NCBI RefSeq assembly: GCF_021375795.1
Contig: NZ_JAEIOI010000004.1
Location: forward strand, 62,001-126,000
Source: Pseudomonas anguilliseptica
Lineage (GTDB): Bacteria; Pseudomonadota; Gammaproteobacteria; Pseudomonadales; Pseudomonadaceae
Direction of reading: 5' to 3'
Length of the DNA stretch: 64,000 bases
Below the pieces are notes generated by a model, which worked only from the letters and a program-made list of their open reading frames with translations, was not told where the DNA came from and did no database searches. This document shows positions 42,500 through 50,855 of this stretch, one piece after another (position 1 is the first letter of the stretch; each line of letters begins with the position of its first letter). The translations under genes and the position numbers were made by a program.

Positions 42500-42877
42500 A
42501 TGAGTGATAGCCACGCACAAGGCCTGAAAGTCCGCCGTGAGGTGATGGGTGACGCCTTTGTCGACCGCGCCCTGGGTAACGCCACGGACTTTACCCAGCC
42601 GCTGCAGGACTTCGTCAATGAGCACGCCTGGGGCGGCGTGTGGACCCGGGGCGGGCTGGACCGCAAGACCCGCAGCCTGATCACCCTCTCGGCACTGACC
42701 GCGCTGAAATGCCCACAGGAACTCAAGGGCCACGTGCGCGGTGCGCTGAACAACGGCTGCACGGTGGAAGAAATCCGCGAAACCTTGCTGCACTGCGCGG
42801 TGTATGCCGGCGTGCCGGCCACTATCGATGCTTTTCGCGCAGCCCAGGAAGTGATCGACGACTTCCAGCAGGCCTGA
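42500..42877 (+). CDS. 4-carboxymuconolactone decarboxylase-family protein (PcaC-like)
   Basis: A 125-residue CMD/AhpD-superfamily protein matching PcaC closely (WTRGGLDRKTRSLITLSALT, LKGHVRGALNNGCT). PcaC decarboxylates gamma-carboxymuconolactone in protocatechuate breakdown. No other pca gene is nearby, so it may be a detached paralogue with another substrate. No AhpD-type CxxC is seen. It shares an operon with the CaCA antiporter by spacing. Confidence 0.82.
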   Translation: MSDSHAQGLKVRREVMGDAFVDRALGNATDFTQPLQDFVNEHAWGGVWTRGGLDRKTRSLITLSALTALKCPQELKGHVRGALNNGCTVEEIRETLLHCAVYAGVPATIDAFRAAQEVIDDFQQA

Positions 42878-42889
42878 TCGCAACAAACT

Positions 42890-42917
42890 AAAAAGCCGGG
42901 CATTGCCCGGCTTTTTT
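42890..42917. terminator. Terminator between the pcaC-like and AEC genes
   Basis: GCCGGGC and GCCCGGC with loop ATT, flanked by an A run and six T residues; it works for both convergent genes. Confidence 0.92.
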
Positions 42918-42932
42918 ATGCCCGCGCGCAGG

Positions 42933-43874
42933 CTAGATCCAGCCCGCCCACTGCAGCACGAACAGCCCGAGGTTGGTGGTCAGCACCGTGGCCAGGGTGG
43001 TCAGCACGATAATCGCCGCCGCCAACTGATGGTTGCCGCCCACCGCCTTGGCCATAACGAAACTGGCCGCCGCCGTGGGGCTGGCGAAGTACAGAAAGAG
43101 AATCGCCAGATCAGCATCGCGAAAGCCCCACAGCCAGGCCCCTAGGGTGGCCACCAGCGGCAACCAGAGCACCTTCATCAGGCTTGAGCTGATCGCCATG
43201 CCACTGCTCTCACGCAGCGATTCTAAGGTCAGGGTGCCGCCAATGCAGATCAGCGCCAGCGGCAGGCTCATCTGCGCAAAATATTCCCCGGAGGTGAGTA
43301 ACCAGGCCGGCAGGGGAATCTGCCAGGCGGCAAAGGGAATGGCCGCCAGCACACCGATGATCAGCGGATTGCTGAGGATGTTCTTGGTCAGGCTCCAGGC
43401 ATCGGTCTTGGCCTCAGGGCTGTAGATCGCCAGCACAATCGCCGACAGGGTGTTGTAACTGAGGATCACGACCCCGCCAAGCACCGCACCGACCGACAGG
43501 CCGTAGTCTCCGTACATGCTGGTGGCCAGCGCCAGACCGATAATGCCGTTGTTGCCGCGAAATGCGCCCTGGGTGTAGATGCCGCGATCCGCCTCCGGGC
43601 AACGCAAAATCGCCCAGCCCCAGGCCAGCAGAAAACAACCCAGGGTCGCCAGCACGAAATACACCAGCAATGCCGGTTGCAAGGCGGTACGCAGGTCCGC
43701 CTGGACGATGCCGAGAAACAACAGCGTGGGCAGCGTGCCGCGAAACACCAGCGCCGATGCGGTGTTGATAAAGGCCGCATCAATCAGCCCCAGACGCTTG
43801 AGCGCCACGCCGAGAAACAGCATGGAGAACACCGGGGCAGTGACGCTGATGGTTTGCTGAACGACGGCGAGCAT
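42933..43874 (-). CDS. AEC-family transporter
   Basis: A 313-residue auxin-efflux-carrier family membrane protein with about ten hydrophobic segments (APVFSMLFLGVALKRLGLID at the start). Bacterial members carry malate, malonate or other small acids; the substrate cannot be read from sequence. It is transcribed alone on the minus strand. Confidence 0.88.
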   Translation of the reverse strand: MLAVVQQTISVTAPVFSMLFLGVALKRLGLIDAAFINTASALVFRGTLPTLLFLGIVQADLRTALQPALLVYFVLATLGCFLLAWGWAILRCPEADRGIYTQGAFRGNNGIIGLALATSMYGDYGLSVGAVLGGVVILSYNTLSAIVLAIYSPEAKTDAWSLTKNILSNPLIIGVLAAIPFAAWQIPLPAWLLTSGEYFAQMSLPLALICIGGTLTLESLRESSGMAISSSLMKVLWLPLVATLGAWLWGFRDADLAILFLYFASPTAAASFVMAKAVGGNHQLAAAIIVLTTLATVLTTNLGLFVLQWAGWI

Positions 43875-43956
43875 GACAGCCCCTGATCAGATAGATAGGC
43901 GGCTAATGGTAACAAGGCTGCCTAGCAGAAAGCTTTCAGCAGCCTTTCATGCGGGG

Positions 43957-43979
43957 AAAAAACGCCGGGAGCGTTTTTA
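43957..43979 (-). terminator. Terminator downstream of roxR
   Basis: AAAAACGC and GCGTTTTT pair around CGGGA, giving a T run on either strand. A second hairpin, CGTCGC/GCGACG, lies at 43981-43995. The 168-base gap holds nothing else obvious. Confidence 0.7.
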
Positions 43980-44042
43980 ACGTCGCACAGCGACGGCCCG
44001 CAGGGCGGGGCCGCCATTGGCAGACAGGCTTACCAGCAGCCT

Positions 44043-44603
44043 TTAGCGGCGTACCGGACGCTTCTGCAGCTTGCGTTGCAAGGTGCGCCGGTGCATGCCC
44101 AGGGCGCGGGCAGTGGCGGAGATATTGCCTTCGTGCTCGCTGAGCACACGCTGGATATGCTCCCATTGCAGGCGATCCACCGACATCGGGTTGTCCGGCA
44201 CCAGGCTTTCCAGATCGGCATGCTGGGTCAGCAGCGCGGCCAGCACATCGTCGGCATCAGCCGGTTTGCACAGGTAGTTGCAGGCACCACGCTTGATCGC
44301 CTCCACCGCGGTGGCAATGCTCGAATAGCCGGTGAGAATCACCACACGCATTTCCGCGTCCAGTTCCAGCAGCTTGGGCAGCAGCACCAGGCCGGAGTCG
44401 CCTTCCATTTTCAGGTCAACCACGGCGTAGTCCGGCAGATCCTGCTCGGCCAGGGCCAGACCCTCCTCGGCTGAACCGGCGGTGGACACGCGCAGGCCGC
44501 GACGGCTCATGGCACGCGCCATCACACGGGTGAAGGTCGGGTCATCATCAACCAGCAACAGGTGGGGTTGTTCTTCACCTTCGAACAGCACTTCATCGCT
44601 CAT
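44043..44603 (-). CDS. roxR: Redox response regulator RoxR (RegA/PrrA family)
   Basis: A 186-residue regulator: receiver domain with phospho-acceptor Asp63 (VVDLKMEGDSG) and acidic pocket VDDD near 18-21, then a Fis-type helix-turn-helix (about 148-180; GNISATARALGMHRRTLQRK). In Pseudomonas RoxR controls cyanide-insensitive oxidase and other respiratory genes. It follows roxS by 12 bases. Confidence 0.94.
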   Translation of the reverse strand: MSDEVLFEGEEQPHLLLVDDDPTFTRVMARAMSRRGLRVSTAGSAEEGLALAEQDLPDYAVVDLKMEGDSGLVLLPKLLELDAEMRVVILTGYSSIATAVEAIKRGACNYLCKPADADDVLAALLTQHADLESLVPDNPMSVDRLQWEHIQRVLSEHEGNISATARALGMHRRTLQRKLQKRPVRR

Positions 44604-44615
44604 TCGGGTTTTTCC

Positions 44616-45869
44616 TTAAGCTCGACCGTAGGCACGCGGCAATTTCAGCTCGGTGAGCGTGCCGCCTTCTTCGTGGTTATACAGTTTAACCGTACCGCCG
44701 GCACGGGTGACGCTGGCCTGACTGAGGAACAACCCCAGACCGAACCCCTTGCCCTTGGTGGTGAAAAACGGCCGCCCCAGCTGTTCGGCAATCGCCAGCG
44801 GCACACCGGCACCGAAGTCGCGAATGCTCAGGCGCAGCCACTGGTGATCCCAATCCAGGCGAATATCCAGCTTGTCCGGGCAGGCGTCGGCCGCGTTGTT
44901 CAGCAGGTTGAGCAGGGCCTGGGTCAGATCGGCCGGCGGCATCATCTTGGGCGGAGTGCCACGGCCCAGGCATTGGTAGCGATAGCTGGCTTCCGGGCGC
45001 ATCAGGTGCCAGCGATTGAGGGTGGTTTCCAGCCACTCTACCGAAGACAGCTCGATCACCGCCTGACGGCGATCCGCTTCGGCGGCGCGCACCAGATGCT
45101 GCAGGGTTTCCTTGCACAGTTTGACCTGTTCCTGCAGCACCGCCAGATCCTCTTGCAGAGTCGGCTCCTGATGCTCGCGGCGCAGTTCCTTGATCAGCAC
45201 GCTCATGGTCGCCAGTGGCGTACCCAATTCGTGCGCCGCACCAGCAGCCTGGGTCGCCACGGCGAGCAGTTGCTGGTCGCGCAAGCCTTCTTCCCGGCGC
45301 TCGGCACGCAGCTCCTCCTGGCGGCGCAGCTCTTCGGCCATCTTCGCCACGAAGAAAGTAATCAGCCCGGCAGCCAGGGCAAAGCTCAGCCACATGCCGT
45401 AGATCAGCAGGCTCTCACGCGGGCCGGACGGCAGATCCAGCGGGTGTGACCAGACCAGCAGAAAGGTGTAACCGCCCAGCGCCAGGCCGGACAGAGTGAT
45501 GGTGTAGAGCCAGGGCAAGGTCGCCGCGGCGATGGTCAGCGGCACCAGGTAATAGGAGACGAAGGGGTTGGTCGAGCCGCCCGAGTAATACAGCAGCAGG
45601 CTGTGGATGATCAGGTCGCAGCCCAGCTGCACCGCATACTCCTGCTCAGTCACCGGCCAGGGGCCACGCAGGCGCAGCGCGGTCAGCAGGCACAGCACCA
45701 GGGAGATGCCGAGGGTGACACTCAGTTCCAGCCAGGGCAGCGGTAACGCACCCGACTTGTACGCCAGGCCCACAGAACCGGCCTGCGCGGCCAGCACCAG
45801 AATGCGGATCAGGGTCAGACGCCAGAGGTTTTGCCGGCTCGCCGACAGTAGCTGCACAGGTGCGAGCAT
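44616..45869 (-). CDS. roxS: Redox sensor histidine kinase RoxS (RegB/PrrB family)
   Basis: A 417-residue kinase with six membrane helices (about 18-175), the quinone-binding heptapeptide GGSTNPF (97-103), the H-box histidine His213 (AAHELGTPLATM), a cysteine at 252 placed like the redox cysteine of RegB, and an ATPase domain with GLFLSQ. It senses the quinone pool or redox state and phosphorylates RoxR. I start at ATG 45869 (MLAPVQL), with GGAG upstream. Confidence 0.94.
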   Translation of the reverse strand: MLAPVQLLSASRQNLWRLTLIRILVLAAQAGSVGLAYKSGALPLPWLELSVTLGISLVLCLLTALRLRGPWPVTEQEYAVQLGCDLIIHSLLLYYSGGSTNPFVSYYLVPLTIAAATLPWLYTITLSGLALGGYTFLLVWSHPLDLPSGPRESLLIYGMWLSFALAAGLITFFVAKMAEELRRQEELRAERREEGLRDQQLLAVATQAAGAAHELGTPLATMSVLIKELRREHQEPTLQEDLAVLQEQVKLCKETLQHLVRAAEADRRQAVIELSSVEWLETTLNRWHLMRPEASYRYQCLGRGTPPKMMPPADLTQALLNLLNNAADACPDKLDIRLDWDHQWLRLSIRDFGAGVPLAIAEQLGRPFFTTKGKGFGLGLFLSQASVTRAGGTVKLYNHEEGGTLTELKLPRAYGRA

Positions 45870-45973
45870 AGAATCTCCAAGATGCCCATTTAGCGAGCCG
45901 CAGGAGTATAACCAAGCCTCTGCGAGGCTATCTGCGGCAACACGCCGCAGCGGCAAGCTTGTTGAAAAAAGTG

Positions 45974-46000
45974 GAACCCGATTTAACCCGTTCAGTCAGA
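45974..46000 (+). promoter_or_regulatory. AlgU/RpoE-like promoter upstream of the SIMPL gene
   Basis: GAACCC (45974-45979) and TCAGA (45996-46000) are exactly 16 bases apart, close to the AlgU pattern GAACTT-N16-TCTGA. The gene starts 64 bases further on. Confidence 0.45.
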
Positions 46001-46064
46001 TAGCTACGTCTACCCTCTGGAAAGCCGCGCATAACCCATGCGCCCAACATATAAAGGAATCGTC

Positions 46065-46772
46065 ATGCTGCCACTGTCCCGCCTCGCCACTGCCCTGCTG
46101 CTGAGCACCACCACCCTGCTGAGCGCCACGGCCATGGCCGACGAGGCCCGATACAACCAGGTTGCCCTGCGCGCTGAAGTGAGCCAGGAAATCGCCCACG
46201 ACCTGATGCACGTCACCCTCTACAGCGAAGCTCAGGACAGCGACCCGGCCGCCCTCGCCGCGCAGATCAGCAAGACCCTGAATGCCAGCATCGCCCAGGC
46301 CCGCCAGGTCAAGGGCGTCAGCGTCGCTTCCGGCAGCCGCAACAGCTACCCGGTTTACGATGAAAAGGGCCAGAAGATCACCGCCTGGCGCGAGCGCGCC
46401 GAACTGCGCCTGGAAAGTGCTGACTTCAGCGCGCTGTCCAAGCTCACTGGGGAAATGCTGCACACCCTGAAAATGGGTGGAATGAACTTCAGTATCGCTT
46501 CAGACACCCGCAAGACCCACGAAGACGCCCTGCTCAAGGATGCCGTCGCCGCCTTCAAGGCCCGCGCGCAACTGGCCACCGAGGCCCTTGGTGGCAGCGG
46601 TTACAAGCTGGTCAGCCTGAACCTCAACAGTGGTGGCTTCCAGCCGCCGATCATGCGTATGGAAGCAATGAAGGGCGCGGCAATGATGGATGCCGCCGCA
46701 CCGGAAATCGAAGCGGGCTCCAGCCAGGTCAGCATTAATGCCGATGGGGTGATTGAAGTGCAGATGCCCTAA
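46065..46772 (+). CDS. SIMPL-domain (DUF541) periplasmic protein
   Basis: A 235-residue exported protein: signal peptide about 1-24 (SATAMADEA), then a SIMPL/DUF541 domain (about 28-233) of the kind found in E. coli YggE and in Omp28-type outer-membrane proteins. Function is loosely tied to oxidative or envelope stress. I start at ATG 46065 (MLPLSRL), with AAGGAA upstream. It is divergent from roxS. Confidence 0.85.
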   Translation: MLPLSRLATALLLSTTTLLSATAMADEARYNQVALRAEVSQEIAHDLMHVTLYSEAQDSDPAALAAQISKTLNASIAQARQVKGVSVASGSRNSYPVYDEKGQKITAWRERAELRLESADFSALSKLTGEMLHTLKMGGMNFSIASDTRKTHEDALLKDAVAAFKARAQLATEALGGSGYKLVSLNLNSGGFQPPIMRMEAMKGAAMMDAAAPEIEAGSSQVSINADGVIEVQMP

Positions 46773-46801
46773 ATCTGCTACATCTTGCTACACAGACAAG
46801 C

Positions 46802-46831
46802 AGCGCCGTTATCCGACGATAGCGGCGCTTT
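46802..46831 (+). terminator. Terminator after the SIMPL gene
   Basis: AGCGCCGTTATC pairs with GATAGCGGCGCT (one G-U pair) around a 4-base loop, followed by a short T stretch. Its end overlaps the dppA -35. Confidence 0.65.
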
Positions 46832-46858
46832 GCCATGTTTTTCTCGTCCATTTATAGA
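46830..46858 (+). promoter_or_regulatory. Sigma-70 promoter of dppA
   Basis: TTGCCA (46830-46835) and TATAGA (46853-46858) are 17 bases apart. The leader to dppA is then about 140 bases, long enough for further control. Confidence 0.6.
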
Positions 46859-47003
46859 AATGCGACACCACGTACAGCTGCATCGTCATTCCTGTTCTCT
46901 CTGCGACATACCACTTGTCTACGGCATACGCCCTGCATAGCTTCACCCAAGGTCTCCACAAGAGGCCCCTCAGGATCACAACCACAATAACCATGAGGTC
47001 ACT

Positions 47004-48602
47004 ATGCGTAAGAACGCCGTCATCCAGGCTTTACTCGCCGCTGGGCTGATCGCCAGCACACCCCTTGCCAGCGCCGCCGGCAACCTGGTGTTCTGCTCCG
47101 AAGGCAGCCCCGCCGGGTTCGACCCTGGCCTGTACACCACCGGCACCGACTTCGATGCCGCAGCGGAAACCGTGTTCAACCGCCTGAGCCAGTTCGAGCG
47201 TGGCGGCACCGCCGTAATCCCTGGCCTGGCCGAGAAGTGGGACATCAGTGAAGACGGCCTGAGCTACACCTTTCACCTGCGCCCCAAGGTGAAATTCCAC
47301 ACCACCGAATACTTCAAACCGAGCCGCGACTTCAACGCCGATGACGTGCTGTTCACCTTCCAGCGCATGCTCGACAAGGACCACCCGTTCCGCAAAGCCT
47401 ACCCGTCGGAGTTCCCCTACTTCACCGACATGGGCATGGACGCGAATATCGCCAAGATCGAAAAACTCGACGACATGACCGTCAAGTTCACGCTTAATGA
47501 AGTCGACGCCGCCTTTATCCAGAACCTCGCGATGAGCTTCGCCTCGATCCAGTCCGCCGAATACGCCGATAACCTGCTCAAGGCCGGCAAGGCCGCCGAT
47601 ATCAACCAGAAGCCCATCGGTACCGGCCCCTTCGTGTTCAGCCGCTATCAGAAGGACGCGGTGATCCGCTTCAAGGGCAACAAGGAGTATTGGCAACCGG
47701 ATGAGGTGAAGATCGACAACCTGATCTTCGCCATCAACACCGACGCCTCGGTGCGCATGCAGAAGCTCAAGGCTGGCGAATGCCAGGTGACCCTGTTCCC
47801 CCGCCCGGCCGACCTCGATTCGCTGAAGAAAGACCCGAACCTGAACATGCCCGAGCAAGCCGGCTTCAACCTCGGCTATATCGCCTACAACGTCACCCAT
47901 CCGCCGTTCGACAAACTCGAAGTGCGCCAGGCGCTGGACATGGCGGTGAACAAGCAGGCAATCATCGACGCGGTATACCAGAGCGCCGGTCAGTTGGCGG
48001 TGGGCGGCATGCCGCCCACCCAGTGGTCGTATGACACCAGCATCAAGGACCCCGCCTACGATCCGGAAAAGGCCAAGGCGCTGCTCAAGGCCGCCGGCAT
48101 CAAGGAAGGCACCGAGATCACCCTGTGGGCCATGCCGGTGCAGCGCCCGTACAACCCCAACGCCAAGCTGATGGCCGAAATGCTGCAAAGCGACTGGGCC
48201 AAGGTCGGCATCAAGGCCAAGATCGTCAGCTACGAATGGGGCGAGTACCTCAAACGCGCCAAGGCCGGCGAACACGACGCCATGCTGATTGGCTGGAGCG
48301 GCGACAACGGTGACCCGGACAACTGGCTGGGCACCCTGTACGGCTGCGACGCCGTGGACGGCAACAACTTCTCCAAGTGGTGCGATGCCGACTACGACAA
48401 GCTGGTGAAAGCCGCCAAACGGGTGACCGACACCGCTGAGCGCACCGAGCTGTACAAGCAGGCTCAGGTGATTCTCAAACGTGAAGTGCCGATCACCCCG
48501 ATCGCCCACTCCACGGTCTACCAGCCGCTGAGCAAGAAGGTCGTAGACTTCAAGATCAGCCCGTTCGCGCTGAACTCGTTCTACGGCGTCGGCGTCAAGT
48601 AA
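47004..48602 (+). CDS. dppA: Periplasmic dipeptide-binding protein DppA
   Basis: A 532-residue SBP family 5 protein: signal peptide about 1-24 (PLASAAGN), start of mature domain NLVFCSEGSPAGFDPGLYTT, and family segments LRPKVKFHTT and FVFSRYQKDA. A cysteine pair typical of DppA is present. It delivers di- and tripeptides to DppBCDF. A very stable hairpin lies between it and dppB. Confidence 0.95.
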   Translation: MRKNAVIQALLAAGLIASTPLASAAGNLVFCSEGSPAGFDPGLYTTGTDFDAAAETVFNRLSQFERGGTAVIPGLAEKWDISEDGLSYTFHLRPKVKFHTTEYFKPSRDFNADDVLFTFQRMLDKDHPFRKAYPSEFPYFTDMGMDANIAKIEKLDDMTVKFTLNEVDAAFIQNLAMSFASIQSAEYADNLLKAGKAADINQKPIGTGPFVFSRYQKDAVIRFKGNKEYWQPDEVKIDNLIFAINTDASVRMQKLKAGECQVTLFPRPADLDSLKKDPNLNMPEQAGFNLGYIAYNVTHPPFDKLEVRQALDMAVNKQAIIDAVYQSAGQLAVGGMPPTQWSYDTSIKDPAYDPEKAKALLKAAGIKEGTEITLWAMPVQRPYNPNAKLMAEMLQSDWAKVGIKAKIVSYEWGEYLKRAKAGEHDAMLIGWSGDNGDPDNWLGTLYGCDAVDGNNFSKWCDADYDKLVKAAKRVTDTAERTELYKQAQVILKREVPITPIAHSTVYQPLSKKVVDFKISPFALNSFYGVGVK

Positions 48603-48617
48603 GCACGCGCTGCACTC

Positions 48618-48652
48618 CGCTTGGCGGGCCGTTTATCGGCCTGCCAAGCGGA
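48618..48652 (+). other. Stable hairpin between dppA and dppB
   Basis: CCGCTTGGC pairs perfectly with GCCAAGCGG; the inner GGCCG/CGGCC pair extends the stem to about 15 bp with loop TTTAT. There is no T run. Such hairpins protect the 3' end of binding-protein mRNA and let it exceed permease mRNA. Confidence 0.7.
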
Positions 48653-48713
48653 CACCACCCGCATAACAGCGCTCGGCCCTTGCAGCCGGGCGCATATGGG
48701 AGCACCCATTTAT

Positions 48714-49724
48714 ATGCTGTCCTTTATTGCCCGCCGTTTGGGGCTGCTGATCCCCACCTTTTTCGGCGTCACCCTGTTGACCTTCGCGCTGATCCGCATG
48801 ATCCCCGGCGATCCGGTGGAAGTGATGATGGGCGAACGCCGCGTCGACCCGGTGATGCATGCCGAGGCCATGGAGCGCCTGGGCCTGAACAAGCCGCTGT
48901 ACGCTCAATATTTCGACTATATCGGCCAGCTGGCCCAGGGCGACCTGGGTGAATCACTGCGCACCCGCGAAAGCGTATGGAGCGAATTTCTCACCCTGTT
49001 CCCCGCCACCCTGGAACTATCCCTGGCCGCCCTGCTGTTCGCCGGCACTCTCGGCCTGATTGCTGGAGTGATTGCCGCCCTCAAGCGCGGCTCGCTGTTC
49101 GACCACGGCGTAATGGGCATCTCGCTGGCCGGTTATTCCATGCCGATTTTCTGGTGGGGCCTGCTGCTGATCATGTTCTTCTCGGTGTGGCTGGGCTGGA
49201 CGCCGGTGTCCGGGCGCATCGACCTGCTCTACGACATCCCGCCGGTCACCGGTTTTATGCTGATCGACACCCTGCTTTCCGGTGAAGAAGGCGCGTTTGT
49301 CGACGCCCTGCGCCATCTGATTCTGCCGGCCATTGTGCTCGGCACCATTCCGCTGGCGGTCATCGCGCGGATGACCCGCTCGGCAATGCTCGAAGTGCTG
49401 CGCGAGGACTATGTGCGCACCGCCCGCGCCAAGGGCCTGTCGCCGGCCCGCGTAGTGTTCGTGCACGGCCTGCGCAATGCACTGATCCCGGTGCTCACGG
49501 TTTTCGGCCTGCAGGTCGGCGCGCTGCTGGCGGGCGCGGTACTGACCGAAACCATCTTCTCCTGGCCGGGCATTGGTAAATGGCTGATCGAGTCGATCAG
49601 CGCGCGTGACTACCCGGTGGTGCAGAACGGCATCCTGCTGATCGCCTGCCTGGTGATCCTGGTCAACTTCGTGGTGGACATCCTCTATGGACTGGCCAAT
49701 CCACGCATTCGCCATCAGCGCTAA
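48714..49724 (+). CDS. dppB: Dipeptide ABC transporter permease DppB
   Basis: A 336-residue permease with six membrane helices, beginning MLSFIARRLGLLIPTFFGV, with the EAA loop YVRTARAKGLSPARVVFVHG. I start at ATG 48714, since earlier in-frame residues do not look like a membrane permease N-terminus. The TAA stop is also the start of repeat element copy B. Confidence 0.95.
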   Translation: MLSFIARRLGLLIPTFFGVTLLTFALIRMIPGDPVEVMMGERRVDPVMHAEAMERLGLNKPLYAQYFDYIGQLAQGDLGESLRTRESVWSEFLTLFPATLELSLAALLFAGTLGLIAGVIAALKRGSLFDHGVMGISLAGYSMPIFWWGLLLIMFFSVWLGWTPVSGRIDLLYDIPPVTGFMLIDTLLSGEEGAFVDALRHLILPAIVLGTIPLAVIARMTRSAMLEVLREDYVRTARAKGLSPARVVFVHGLRNALIPVLTVFGLQVGALLAGAVLTETIFSWPGIGKWLIESISARDYPVVQNGILLIACLVILVNFVVDILYGLANPRIRHQR

Positions 49725-49921
49725 GAACCTGCCCATGGCCAGCTGCGCGTCGGCGATACCGTGTCAAAACCAGCTTCGGAAGCTGCTTGCTGCTAACGCC
49801 ATTCAGGGCGGCCCCAGAGGGGCGAGCGAAGCGAGTCATGCTCATGTGCAACAGCACACTCCGCTTCCTCAGCTGCTTTTTCCTTGTCTCGCGCTAGCTC
49901 GCGAGACCATGCACAGGTTCT
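49724..49921 (+). repeat. Intercistronic repeat element, copy B (dppB-dppC gap)
   Basis: A 198-base element with inverted ends: AGAACCTGCCCATGGCC (49724-49740) against GACCATGCACAGGTTCT (49905-49921), 14 of 17 pairing. Core blocks TTCGGAA, GCTCATGTGCAACAGCACAC and TCCGCTTCCTC align with copy A in the same orientation to transcription; about 60 bases near 49781-49838 are absent from copy A. Hairpins GTGC/GCAC and GTCTCGCG/CGCGAGAC are visible. It fills the whole gap up to 12 bases before dppC. A short frame through it is spurious. Confidence 0.68.
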
Positions 49922-49933
49922 ACGGAGCCCACT

Positions 49934-50845
49934 ATGACAACTGAAAGCCTAAACACCAGTCTTGATCAATCGCTGCTCTACCCCTCGCCGCTCAAGGAAT
50001 TCTGGCAGGCCTTCGCCCACAACAAGGGCGCAGTCGCCGGGCTGGCCTTTATGATCCTGCTGGTGATCTGCGCGCTGTTCGCGCCGTGGATCGCCCCGCA
50101 CGACCCCAGCGAGCAATACCGCGAATTCCTGCTCACCCCGCCGGCCTGGCTGGAAGGCGGCCAGTTGCAGTTCCTGCTGGGCACCGATGAAGTAGGCCGC
50201 GACCTACTGTCGCGGCTGATCCACGGCGCGCGACTGTCGCTACTAATCGGCCTGGCCTCGGTGTTGATGTCGTTGATCCCCGGCATCCTTCTCGGCCTGG
50301 TCGCCGGCTTCTTTCCGCGCCTGCTCGGCCCGTCGATCATGCGCCTGATGGACATCATGCTGGCCCTGCCCTCGCTGCTGCTGGCGGTGGCCATCGTCGC
50401 CATCCTCGGCCCAGGGCTGATCAACACCATCTCCGCCATCGCCATCGTCTCGCTGCCGTCCTACGTGCGCCTGACCCGCGCTGCGGTGATGGGCGAGCTG
50501 AACCGCGACTACGTCACCGCTGCGCGCCTGGCCGGTGCCAGCCTGCCGCGGCTGATGTTTATCACCGTGCTGCCAAATTGCATGGCACCACTGATCGTGC
50601 AGGCCACCCTGAGCTTCTCCTCAGCAATTCTCGATGCCGCCGCCCTGGGTTTCCTCGGCCTCGGCGTACAACCGCCAACCCCTGAGTGGGGCACCATGCT
50701 GGCCTCGGCGCGCGACTATATCGAGCGCGCCTGGTGGGTGGTCAGCCTGCCGGGCCTGACCATTCTGCTCAGCGTGCTGGCAATCAATCTGATGGGCGAC
50801 GGCCTGCGCGATGCACTCGACCCGAAACTCAAGAATGCGCAGTGA
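49934..50845 (+). CDS. dppC: Dipeptide ABC transporter permease DppC
   Basis: A 303-residue permease with six membrane helices and the EAA loop [20 protein letters not shown]; the N-terminal [20 protein letters not shown] is typical of OppC/DppC. It pairs with DppB. Despite the 209-base gap it clearly belongs to the same operon. Confidence 0.95.
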   Translation: MTTESLNTSLDQSLLYPSPLKEFWQAFAHNKGAVAGLAFMILLVICALFAPWIAPHDPSEQYREFLLTPPAWLEGGQLQFLLGTDEVGRDLLSRLIHGARLSLLIGLASVLMSLIPGILLGLVAGFFPRLLGPSIMRLMDIMLALPSLLLAVAIVAILGPGLINTISAIAIVSLPSYVRLTRAAVMGELNRDYVTAARLAGASLPRLMFITVLPNCMAPLIVQATLSFSSAILDAAALGFLGLGVQPPTPEWGTMLASARDYIERAWWVVSLPGLTILLSVLAINLMGDGLRDALDPKLKNAQ

Positions 50846-50855
50846 GGAACCCCGC

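Noticed and set aside
46923..46936. GG-N10-GC pattern resembling a sigma-54 site before dppA
   Set aside because: Only the invariant GG and GC plus a few flanking bases match; a better sigma-70 promoter lies upstream and such patterns arise often by chance.
49687..49944. Short frame across repeat copy B
   Set aside because: The same element in copy A does not keep the frame, so it is not under coding selection.
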